Below are positions 37,988-49,900 of a stretch of 64,000 nucleotides of DNA, piece by piece. The position numbers and the translations under genes are program-made. Where the stretch lies: positions 37,569,521 through 37,633,520 of the forward strand of contig JAAONU010000002.1 of the NCBI GenBank assembly GCA_012932295.1, read 5' to 3'. The DNA comes from Cyclina sinensis (taxonomy: Eukaryota; Mollusca; Bivalvia; Venerida; Veneridae). The notes under the pieces are model-generated. The model had not been told where the DNA came from. It searched no databases and saw only the letters and a list, made by a program, of their open reading frames with translations. Each line of letters begins with the position of its first letter. Position 1 is the stretch's first letter.

Positions 37988-40900
37988 ATGGATAACTTTC
38001 AACTAACTATCTCGATTTTATCGTCGTTTCTGTATCTTTTCACAGGTAAATCAACTTAGTTGATATGCGTTTTGACACAGAGTGTTTTGTTTTAAACTAA
38101 AATTCAATTAAAACTGAATGGTAAAAGTTATATCTACATATTTCAAAACAAAAGTAAACAATAGATAATGTTTTGTCTGCATAATACAAAAATACGTTTG
38201 CTATCAGTTATACAAAATAACATACTCATTTTAACTGCTTTTATGCTCCTTGCATGTAAATTCCTTGTATTCCTTTAGGACTGTTTTGTTGTTGATAATA
38301 CAAGTAGGTGAAAAATATGGCATTGATATTTTGCATACCAGTGAAAATGCAGCGGGGGAATCCAACCGCAAAAGTGTCAGTGTATATCTTGATTTCAAGC
38401 ATTAAGTAAATTCTTATTTTCCGCAACATATTATTGTTTATCCTGTCAATTATTTCATATCCAACCCGGTAAAGGGGTGCCGTATAAATTTTGCTTTATA
38501 CGGCACATGATACGTCATGGACTACTTTTGTGTTTATAATCAGAAGGAAGTGAAGAAATTGTTGTTATTACAAACAGAGACTACTTGAATAAAAATTAGA
38601 TGTTTCAATATGTAGATCTTACAATATAGTGATCATTTAAGGAAATAAAATTATTGAAACTTTGGAACTATTGTTTGTGTATATGTACACCTGGCGGATA
38701 ACCTTGACATTAGCCTAATTTGAAACACTTTAAAGATAGATTTTCAATATCTTTAGTAAATTATTTCCAAATGCCAGATGTGACAGGATAAATAGAATAA
38801 TAGGTTAGTGCCTTAATTGAGAAAGTTTATCTGGCTCGCCTGCGGAATTTATCGGGTTCGCCTTCGGCTCACCATTTTTTCATGGTGTTTTAGACTGTTT
38901 AGTTTCCTTATATACAGCATCCTCTTGTGGTCTTTTTTTCTATTTGCGTTCAATTATCGTCGGTACCGGTTGCCCATATGACCGACACCCCTAGCAGCGT
39001 GTTTTTATTTTTTCGTTAAAGGTATAGTGCAATACTGAAAGCAACCCATACCAGATTAGCCCCTGATTGTTTTCCATTCACAATGTGTAAAAATGATACA
39101 TAGTATCTCGGTTTAACATCTCATTTGAAAGACGGGAAGGTTCACGATCCTTCGATTACTTGTCCAGTACGTTACTCTTGGACCAATGTGCCGCCCATCC
39201 TCTTGTAGTGCTTCATCAATCACCTTAAATAGTAATTTTGTCTCATGTTTCTTATCTGTATACCTAGGATAGATTCATAATGTCCAGTTACTTTTTATTT
39301 TCTAACACCAGTATGTCAGTATTTTAATTCCTGTGTAAGTTTGCCCTTTAACCGTTTCATTTTTTCCATCTCATCTTGTTTTGCAATGTATCTGTAGTCA
39401 GAGTTATTGTTTACCATTTTTTCATTGTTATTGTTAAAGAAGATGGTAAGAATCACAACCATTTGTGAGCTGTTAATAAATGTGATGCCACTGATTCACT
39501 ACGCATTTACCTCTTTATTATATTCAATTTACTTTTAAAATTACTTATATTTTCTTCTTCTATGATTTTTACAAAAGTCAAAAACACACTTTTTTCGAAA
39601 TGAATGTACTTCCTTAATAATGGCCATCATACCTCGAGGTATCATAGAACACTTTAATTTTCGTATTATATGCATTGCAACGTTTCTTTTAAAGATAAAA
39701 CGCATAAATACCTTTGATAAAAGTTCACGGTTCAGTAAAATTCAATGCACATTTTGAAATACATCGTTTTATTTACCAGGATGTTCATGTAGAAAAAGCT
39801 GGATGCATTACCTCCACTTAGGAAAACAACTTTGTAAAAGTAGCCGATTAGAAACCGCACTAGTTGAATATCTTTTCATAACATCATATCTTAAGTTTGC
39901 GTGGGGGTAATCTGGTATCATGTTTATAATATATTTCAGTAGGGCTTACTGTTTGGAGTTCTTTTTGTATTTAATTTAGTAAAGCTGGAGGACAGAAGTT
40001 CAGCAATTTGTGTCGCAGATAACAGTTGTCTTAATCACCGGGCGGTTTTTGTATTAACATGGCCTTTCACTCGATTTTGCCTGTGTATGTGCTAAAATGT
40101 GATCCCTTCTGTCACCAGTATGAATATATACAGTGTTGTTCAATATATAGTTCGGAATATTGGTAGTTCATTGATGATTAAAATAAAAGATATTTACTTT
40201 GCCATGTCTCTCTCCCATTTCTGTTTATCTTTAACTGTAGGAATGATTTATAACAAATCGTTACAAAACTAAAAGATAACTTTTAAATGAAATGATAGCA
40301 TAACAATACATTTAGAGAACTGCTGTCCGAAATTTAAGATGTATTACACTTTTCATTGTTCAAAGAAATGTATCCTATTTAACTTTCCGGTTACAATTTA
40401 AGCATTCGCCACTTCAATATAATACTTGTGTTTAGATTGTTTAGAACAATTGTGTAAATGCACTAACTCAATTTTTATTATTTCGGTGTTTTTGTTTCCT
40501 TTTCAGATGTTTCCACATTGACACTGAGTGTCTACCAGAGTGCAGACAAAGCCATCCTTGGAAATAACAGCTACACACTGTCATGTGCATACTCTCTCGG
40601 ACCAAATGATATGATGTATTCAATAATGTTACTGAGGAAAAGAGAGTCAGACTCTGGTTTTGTTACCATAGTGAATTTTCAAAATCCTACAAGCCCTTTA
40701 AATGTGACATATCAAGATACTACCTTACAGTCAAGAACTGTAGCAACCAAGCCAACTGAAAGTAGTAGAACTGCAACACTGCTGTTCAATCAAATAGTTT
40801 GTGATGATAAAGCAATTTATAGGTGGGATGCTTTTTATTCAGATGGTGCAAACAGAAATGAAGTGAAGGATTTATCTGTAGTAGTTAGAGGTATTAGTAT

Positions 40901-43900
40901 ATAATACTAAGAGTCTATTAACATTACATTCATCAATAGTAATTTTGTTACTGTGACATAGAAGGCACTTAGTATTTCACGAAACAATCATTGTAAGTAT
41001 AGTTTTTGAGGCCCGTAACTGGTTTATCACATTTATTCTCACCACCCAAAGGCTACCAGCTTTACAGCATTATGTTTAATCATATTAGCCTTCAAAAATT
41101 ACATAACATCTAAAGATATAACTGTTCACATAATATCATGTTACTATAATATATCTTTTTGTATTCTAATAATGTCTTTAAAGAAGGGAGAGAACAAACT
41201 AACATATTAATGATAATAAGAATTCATAATAAGTAGTTACAATAGGAACACAGCTTTTTAAATATAACAATACTCATTTGGATAAAAAACATTGTTCTAA
41301 CAGAAGCATCCTAGCCATAAGAACAGTCGCAAAATAAGGATAATATCAGTTCCGGCTTCTTTCATAACCACAATTCTGAGGAATATCTTCGTAACTTCCA
41401 TTGTAAAAATGAAAACGTCAAAATGAAGCGTTTGAATTTACTTTTTTGGTTTCAGCAAATGCATTATTCACTGAAAGTGGAAATGGTAGAATATCACAGA
41501 CACCAAACACAAACATTGAGGAAGGTGACAATGTCACATTTACATGTTCTGGAGATGTCGGAAACGAACCTGTTGCATATTTACGCTGGTTTTATTTTCT
41601 TAAGAACAGCACATTAAATGCAATAAATGCATCCAGTTTAGCAAAGACAACCGCACCAACATATGTTGCTAGCACTTGTAGCTACACACGTACATCTACT
41701 CTAGAGTTAATGATGACAAAAGAATTCCACCATGTAGTGGTAAGATGTACAATTCAACAAGACCGCTTTGACCAGTTTGGAGATGGCTACTTACAAACAA
41801 AAAGTATTCCAGTTTACTGTAAGTAAAAAATGCAAATTTAGACAAAGTATATTACAGAGTCCCTAAAGTGAAATTATACACACTTGATTTTTGTTGTCAC
41901 ATTCGTTTTTCGTTTAAACAATAAAAACGAAATAAGATTTTGTTTAAACGAAATAATAATTCCTTTAGGATCGAAATAAAATCAATGTGACAACCATAAA
42001 ACAAGTGTGAAATATGTCACTTTAGGGGCCCCGTAGTAAATATAGTTAAATGTCATTTTTTTCCTTATCAGTTAATGGCCATTCTTAAACTGACCATTAA
42101 AGCTCATTTATTAGTCAATTGATTCATTTGCATTTTTCATTAGAATTGGATACAAGAGAATACTATGCTATCAAGCAAAAGCGCTTAAAGTTACATGTAC
42201 CTCGGTTATCCAGCAGCATATGTTAAAAATGATTCTCTTCTCTTATAAATAATTTGTTCCAACTTGCATTGTATATGAAGACATTCTGAGTAATACGATA
42301 AATCTCACCTGACTTGAAAGTTGTTACAAACAAGATATTGAGATTTTCTCTGTTTGCATTAGTAAAAACTCATCCGCTGTTTCTTTTTAAACTGGTTATA
42401 AAAACATGCAGCTTTTCCCAAACCTTTTTGGTACTATCATTTTTGTATTTTCAGATATTATTACTTTGTTGTTTACTCTACCGGTATCCATTATTAATTA
42501 GTTATGAACAACCCAAATAAGTACGGTAACAGCCTTTAAGTATTTATTTTTAAACTTGACCTAGAATGTGTCTCTTGCTTCCTCATGTTACTTTTCTGTT
42601 AGCGTCTATAACTGTAAAAGAATATTAAATATGTGAGAAGAGAGTGATTAGTTAGCAAATAAGTATTTCACTTCACAAGAGACGATTTGTTATGTTCAAT
42701 TAAGTTCTGTTTCACCTTTACTATAGATTCTCCTAGAGTTATTTCCATGGAAGATGAAGCTGTGGAAGAAGGCAGAGAGTTCCTGACTTTGACATGTACA
42801 GCTGATGCTTACCCCAAGCCCGAGTATTACTGGGTGTTGCCTAATGGAACAATGAGTGTTGGTCCATCTTACACACTAAGAAACATTCAGCTTGGAGACA
42901 ATGGCAAATACACATGTGTTGTTTACAATATCTTCAAAGGAGCAAATCACACAGTGACTGAAACAACATACGTTGATGTCAGTAGGTATTTCATATTCAG
43001 ATCAAAATGCTGTTGCTACTTATCGATGTCTCTTAAGCTAGAAAAGAGAATTTTCAAATACTTACTACCAAGTATCTTAACAATCTGTTGAGAAAAGCCT
43101 TTTAAACATTGTTAGACACTAACCTCTTATTTGGTTTCTCTAAATTTCATATTCTGCAGTTTACGCATTCTATCGTGTCAGGAATTGCCTACAAAATGGC
43201 GTTTCAGCACGGTGAACTGAAACGATTGATTCTTCCGATAGCTTGCTAACGATTATTCGATAACTTAAAAGGAGAGTCAAACGAAAATGTCTTCTGTCTT
43301 TATTCAATTCAAAAAGCTTATATTATATAGTATTCATATTTATTTCATTATTTAATCGTTTGATAAATAAAGTCCTTTTTACACAGTGCATTTAATCTAA
43401 TATCATGTTCTGAACAGTCTTAAAAATGTAAAGACATTTTTTGTCATTTTCTATTTGTTTTAAGCTCATCTTTGTTATTAAGATCACATCTTTTAGAAAA
43501 CAGGGACCATTCATAGTTTAGGGTCCATTGTCTGAAACTGACTTTTGTGGCATCAATCGATAGCAAGAGCCGTTCCAAAAAACAAACAAAACAAACACAA
43601 AAGAAAAACAAATAATATAGTTTTCTTTCTTTCACAGAAAAAATGTCTACACAAGCTCAGGGGGCTTCTACAACTACAGCAACTACTTCTACTGGAAACC
43701 CTGACAAAGCAAAACCTAGTGAATCTCCGAGGGCAGAATGTATTAACACTTGCTCATCTTTTTCGTTGTAATGTAGGCTTTCTAATTCTGATTTTAGAGT
43801 ATGTTTGAAGAGCGTAAAGATGGTTGGTAGTTAACAGTTGGTTATCCGAATTCCAGACTTCATTCCAGAAGGTATATGAAGTTGTTAATTCGAACTTAAG

Positions 43901-46900
43901 TAAAATATCACAGCAGTTTTTTTAGCAATAAGATCTGTTAATATAAACGGAGTATAAATTAGCACTCAACATAACAGTACTATTTTCGCCCAGCTTTGTT
44001 GATCAGGTAACCCAGTTGGTAATTCGCCCGAATCCTCAGGTTGTAGAAGGTAGTTGGTAATTCAAACTTGAGTAAGATATAAATACAAATTTAGCGATTT
44101 AAAGAAGAATTATACACAGATGTGTATGAAGGTAGCAAACCAACATAACACTTCTGTTTTCTCATCTCTTGGTTGATAAGGTTACTGATTTGGTAATTCG
44201 CCCGAATTTCAACTATCTTCTGGTCCCAAAAGGTAATTGAGGATTCTAACGAATTACAAACTCAGTAACCTGGTCAACCCAGAGGGGTTAAACCAGTACT
44301 GTTATCTTGTGGTGCTTACCTTATGTACGTTTATGTATGAACTTATACATATGGCTATAGTAATTTGTATTTATATCTTACTAAATTTTGAATATCTAAC
44401 TACTTTCATCGGGCGAATTACCGACTGACGACCTTTTTTGAGGCCCCTAACCGGATAAACCCAATTTATTTTTTGTGTCATACCTCCAGGGGTAGGGGTG
44501 TACTACCTTAATCAACTTATTTTTTAAAGTCTTAAATTGTCTTGATTGAAAAGGAGAGAACTCAAGACAAATTCCATAGGAGAACAATTCAAAGCGCTCA
44601 TAGCGATGAAAGAACAGGGTTTTGTGAAGCAACCAAAAGTGGGGCACTGTGATGTCATTTTTGTTCATGGAAATATTCACCATTCTGACAAAGAATATTT
44701 TGTATAATACATACATGCCAACTTGGGAAGAGATTATTGAAATAAATGTAACGTCAGCATGTCTGTAAGCAAGTTCCACCTACACTGCATTAAAACGACA
44801 TTGGAATTGACTGCTGTTACACCCTGATTTCAAATTGAGACCCATCAGATGGTTTTTGAACATAAGGACATAGACAAAACTGTAGAAAGTAACTGTAAAG
44901 TAAACAAGAAATCGGTAGAACCGATGGATGCTCCCCGAATAAATGCCAATTCCAAAAGGGCTATTGTTTAATATGTATTTTTTTAAAGTATGAAAAATAA
45001 CAAAGGGCAATAACTCATAAATAATACAAAATAAAGTTACGGTTCTTGCACGCTGCACTTCTTCTCATAGAGATCTATCTACCAATAAAGTTTCATGTTA
45101 ATATCTCTTATACTTTGTGAGATATGCCCCGGGCAAAAAATAAGTATGAGAAATTTTAAAAGGCAATAGCTCAAAAATTAATAAAGCAAGAGTTATGGTT
45201 CTTGTGCACTGCACTGCTCCTTAATGGGATCTAACTACCTATGAAGTTTGGTCTTGATATCTCTCATAGTTTTTGTGTTATGCTCCGGACAAAATTATGA
45301 CGAACGGACGGACAAAGCGGCAACTATATGCTCGCCCTTCGGGGAGCATGAAAATCAGTTATCTCTCAATGTATGTAAATGTTTTTGTCTGTTTGGAATT
45401 AATATTTTAGCGTAAGAATCGATATTGTTTTCATTGAAATGCACCAAAAACTTTATTTATGTGTTTTCCCAAGTGGTCAGGGATAAGATGGATGTCTGTA
45501 TCTGTAAAAAAGGATCTATTTTTGCAGATGTATTTAGAAGAGAAAAAAAAACTTGTACGGTGCCAGTACTGAGTACAAGGAAACTGTTTGTTATGTTTTA
45601 TGTTTAGAAGAATATCTAAATACTATTTCTTTTGCAAATATCTTAGAATTATTATGCCTGTCCTTTATCGTTTGTCTCGCTTAAAACCAACATTTAATTG
45701 TCATAACATAGATACTTTTACGGCCACTGCATTTACAGGCACCATCCTCGACAAATACTAGATTGTCGACGTTGTAAATGTTACCCTAGAGAATTACCAA
45801 GATTGAAATAATGCACAAAAAACATTGTTCTTCAAAGACTTATCTGACATAATTAAATTTCATTTTAAACCCTTTTCACGGTTTTGGATTCTCTGCTATA
45901 CTTTACCTGTATTGAAAGTCTTTGTGTGCGTTTGTGGTCTTACTTGGTGTGTTGCTGTGTTTAGTAGGACGGCTTCTGTTATTCAAATCAACGAATTGAT
46001 TGACCAATCAAATATCGCGAACAACAAAGTGCCTAACTCTGATGAGGATTTGTATACCACTATCTTTTTTAACCCGTACCTTTCACATTTTACTTCAGAT
46101 ACATTATACAGACTGGTTTTCACTCCCTCGTTTGGTCACAAACAAGATGCAATTCAATAAATATTGTTTACCGGACCATTCTCAAAAATACGGTACTCCG
46201 CTCGGAATTTGTTACTATTTGTATCCAAGGATCGTGACAAGAGGCCACATTACTGCCTTCACTAAACAGGTTGCAAGCAACGCTGTTTGAAAACTAAGTA
46301 GAGGGAGACTACTCCTTAAACCAAAATATAAATTGCTAACACATACGAGGGTTGTTCAAAATGTTTTAGGACTGCGGCTCTGTACGTGATACAGGTTGGA
46401 GCAATCAATATGTTTTACATATTACGATTTCGGAACATATTTGCCACAATCTGAACCATACTTTATTTTGATATGCTACACGACATTCTTTTCCTCAGCG
46501 GTTAAAACTCCATGGTAACGTACACCAGGCGCAGTCGGTAAGTAAATGATTACCAACGGGAATTTATGGTTATAACTTTGGCACGTTTACCGACTTTTTT
46601 TTACAAAATTACGCCACTTTGTCATGCCGTTTAGTCTTGACGACATCCGAAATTTTGACCTAATTTGGCGGTCATTTAATGGAACAATTGACGTTTGAAC
46701 ATTACTGGTCACGCCATTAAACGTTTGCGTCATGCCGTCCGAAGAACGGTATGGGCAGTAATTTAGTTATGCCAACAGATGGGTGGTATACCAATACAAA
46801 CATTCGAAAAGATTAGAAAGACGAAGGAAAAAGTTTCAGTTAGCTGGTCATTAGTGTCCAGTTGGTTTAAGCGCTTCATTGAGGGAGAGGAAAGCATTGA

Positions 46901-49900
46901 TGACAATGAAAAGACTTCTAGAGCAAAGGAAATTTCGTCGACGTTGGTGACGTCCGTCAAAACAGACGCTTGAAGAGCACTGGCAGAGATGTTTGATATC
47001 AGCATAGGAATCATTTTCAACACCTTTATGAAGAATTTAAACAGGAGAAGGTTGTGTAAAATTTAATATTTTATAAAATGAACATGTTATCCTAATTTTA
47101 CCGTATTTCTTCTACTTTGAAGCATAAGTCTAATGTAACGACATAGCACAACATTTACAAGTTTCTTACACATAAGAATTACAAACGCTATTTGGAAACC
47201 TTTTTGGAGTACACCATCCAGTTAACTTTTAGTCAATGTCACAATACTAGACTTCAACATTTATCTATGATGTAACCCTTTTTTCAATATTCTGTATATT
47301 ATACTGCTATGATGCACAAAAAGTTCATTCACCTTTTAAATTATATGTCACTTATACTAGTACCACAACTCTATCTTGTAGCACAGTGCTATCTGTTTTG
47401 TTGACAAGGAATAGTAGTAAGTAGTTAAGTGGCAGGGAAAAGTAATGCTTGTTGTGAATTGAGTTCTTATACGTAAAACAATCTGATTATATTTTTCAAA
47501 GTAAAAGAGACATTTCATGACTACATGTACCGTATATCCGTATTCATTTTTGTCGTATTTGAAATAGAGAAATAGAGGTGGCGGTACTTGGCTCTGGTAA
47601 AGTATCTCATCCACCGTACTCGCCCGATTTGAGCCCCTTCGGCTTTGCCATTTTTCAAAACATAAAATCTGAGCTGAAAGGCTGTCGGTTTGATTAATTA
47701 AATGAGTCACGGACTGCTACCAACAACATTACGCAGAAGTATTATCATGAATGGTATCGGGATGTGTTCAGGCGGTAGTCGGTGCGTAGAAACAAGCTAT
47801 GTATCGAAATAAGAGGGGAGTATTTCAAAAAAAGAATAGACGTTAAAGGACATACAATAGAGTTTGACGTTAACAACGTCGTCACTAACGTCGCATGACA
47901 TGTATTTCTTATTTGTGTAATATTTTTGTTATATTTAAACATATTTTGTTTATCTTTCTTATATGATGTAGAGGAAATATTCCGATGTATGTTTTATGTA
48001 AAATTTTGTACGTGTAATTAAATTTGTAAACGTTATCAGCCTAGTCCCAAAACATTTTAAACAAACCTCGTAATCTGTACACATTTTCCTGGTAAGAAAT
48101 ATGACCAAACTGACAAATATCAAATTTACGTTAGATATGTAGTGTATGAGGCTTTTGTTTTGACGCCCTACTACAAAAATGCAGTATTAATCCACTTATT
48201 TTCAAAGCCTTGAATTGTCTTGATCGAAAGAGAAAACTCAAGACAAATCTTAAAGGAGGACAAAGAGCTAAGTAGAGAAAGACTACTCCTTAAACCAATT
48301 GATAAATTGCTAGCACTTTAAAATAAATTTACCCAAAAATGAATTTTATCATATGGTTAATGAAGTTGTACTTATACCATATTCAAGTTTGAATTACCGG
48401 CTACCTTCTATAAAGTACTCACTTGCTCAAGTTCAAATTAACAACTACCTTCTGGAATGCAGTTGGGGATTCGAATAGCCAACTACCATCTACTAACCAC
48501 CAACCAACTTTACACTCATATATATTTATTTGTGTTAACGAAATATTAACGATAAAGTTAACATTTAGGACGAGGTATTGCATATGTTTTAATTTCTTTT
48601 AAATTTGCAGTTGTTATAAGTAAGAGCGTATTATTATATTAAACCTGCTGTTATTGAAACGACCATGATCTTGATGTATCCTCACCATGACATTTGAGTT
48701 GTATATTGGCTAGCACACCAGATTTACAAATTATTGTTTCTTAGTTGTGTATCAAGAAGAATATTTGTCAGTTGTTTGCTACACACCAAATACTTTAAAA
48801 CGTTTTAAAAGCATACATGAGTTGAATTTCAAACAACTGTACATGTCCTGTTTATTTTTTTCAGAACAATGTCATGACAGTGCTTTCATCATTCTCCTTT
48901 GCATCATCATCGCGCAGTTTTTCGTCATTGGTGTTATTATGATTCGTATTTGTATCATGAAAAGAGCGAAGCCAAAGGAGATGGAAGGTTTGTTCTTAGT
49001 ACTTGATTGTATGTCATCGCCATTACCTTATTAAATATTATTCTATTACAGAATCTAAGCTCTGAAGAAATCGCCAGTTATCGCCAGTTTCATTACGTTT
49101 CGTTTTCTCATATTCCGCAGATCTGGAAGACAAACATTTTTAAAAAACACCAGTCACAGTGTTGTAAGTTAAATTATTATGAGCAAAACAAAAAATATAT
49201 GCGGGCAAATAAGTTATAAAATGTTTATATACATGTTTATATACAAGACTCTGGTAACAGTGAACGATTAATCATGTATCAAAAGAAGCTTGACTTCGAT
49301 AAGGATCTTAGATGTACTTAACTTATAGCTCAAACTAGAATGAATCAGGTCAATACGTGTTTTCTCTTTCTAATTTAATTTAACACTCATTGAACTGCAA
49401 AAAAGAGTAAAATGAAAATGTTTATTTTAAGAAAACATCTTAGGTCAAAAAGCGTTGATTACCTCAAACTGGTCTTAAAGACAAGGAGAACGCTCGGGTA
49501 CTTGTGCTAAATTATATGTGAGAATGTAGCGTGAACTGTGACTTAAGAACCAAGCTTTACAATTTATATAGTAAAACTTGTCCTGCTGGAATGCCCTGCT
49601 GGCAGAGCAACCTAGCAGGTCATTCTGAAATATAGTGTAAAATCGATGCCCTGTTTGAATGCCCTGCTGCCTGAGCAACCTAGAAGGTCATTCCAAAAAC
49701 AAGTGTAAATCATTGCCCTGCTGGAATGCCCTGTAGGCAGAGCAACCTGGCAGGGCATTCTGAAATAAAGACTAAAATCAATGTCCTGCTGGAATGCCCT
49801 GTTGGCAGAGCAATCTAGCAGGACATTCCAAAATATAGTGTAAAAACAATGCCCCGCTGGAATGCTCTGACGGCAAAGCAACCTAGCAGTGCATTCAGAA

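Larger units (their letters stand above)
43808..48516. repeat. Composite block with about 95-bp inverted arms, nested repeats
   Basis: Left arm (about 43810-43905, with GTAAAGATGGTTGGTAGTTA and CATTCCAGAAGGTA) matches the reverse complement of about 48420-48516. Inside, 44490-44580 is repeated directly at 48190-48265, and 46295-46343 is repeated directly at 48273-48318. Pieces with GGTAATTCGCCCGAAT recur at 44015 and 44190 and inverted at 44406. The block fills Ig receptor intron 5 and also hosts a mariner relic. Confidence 0.65.
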
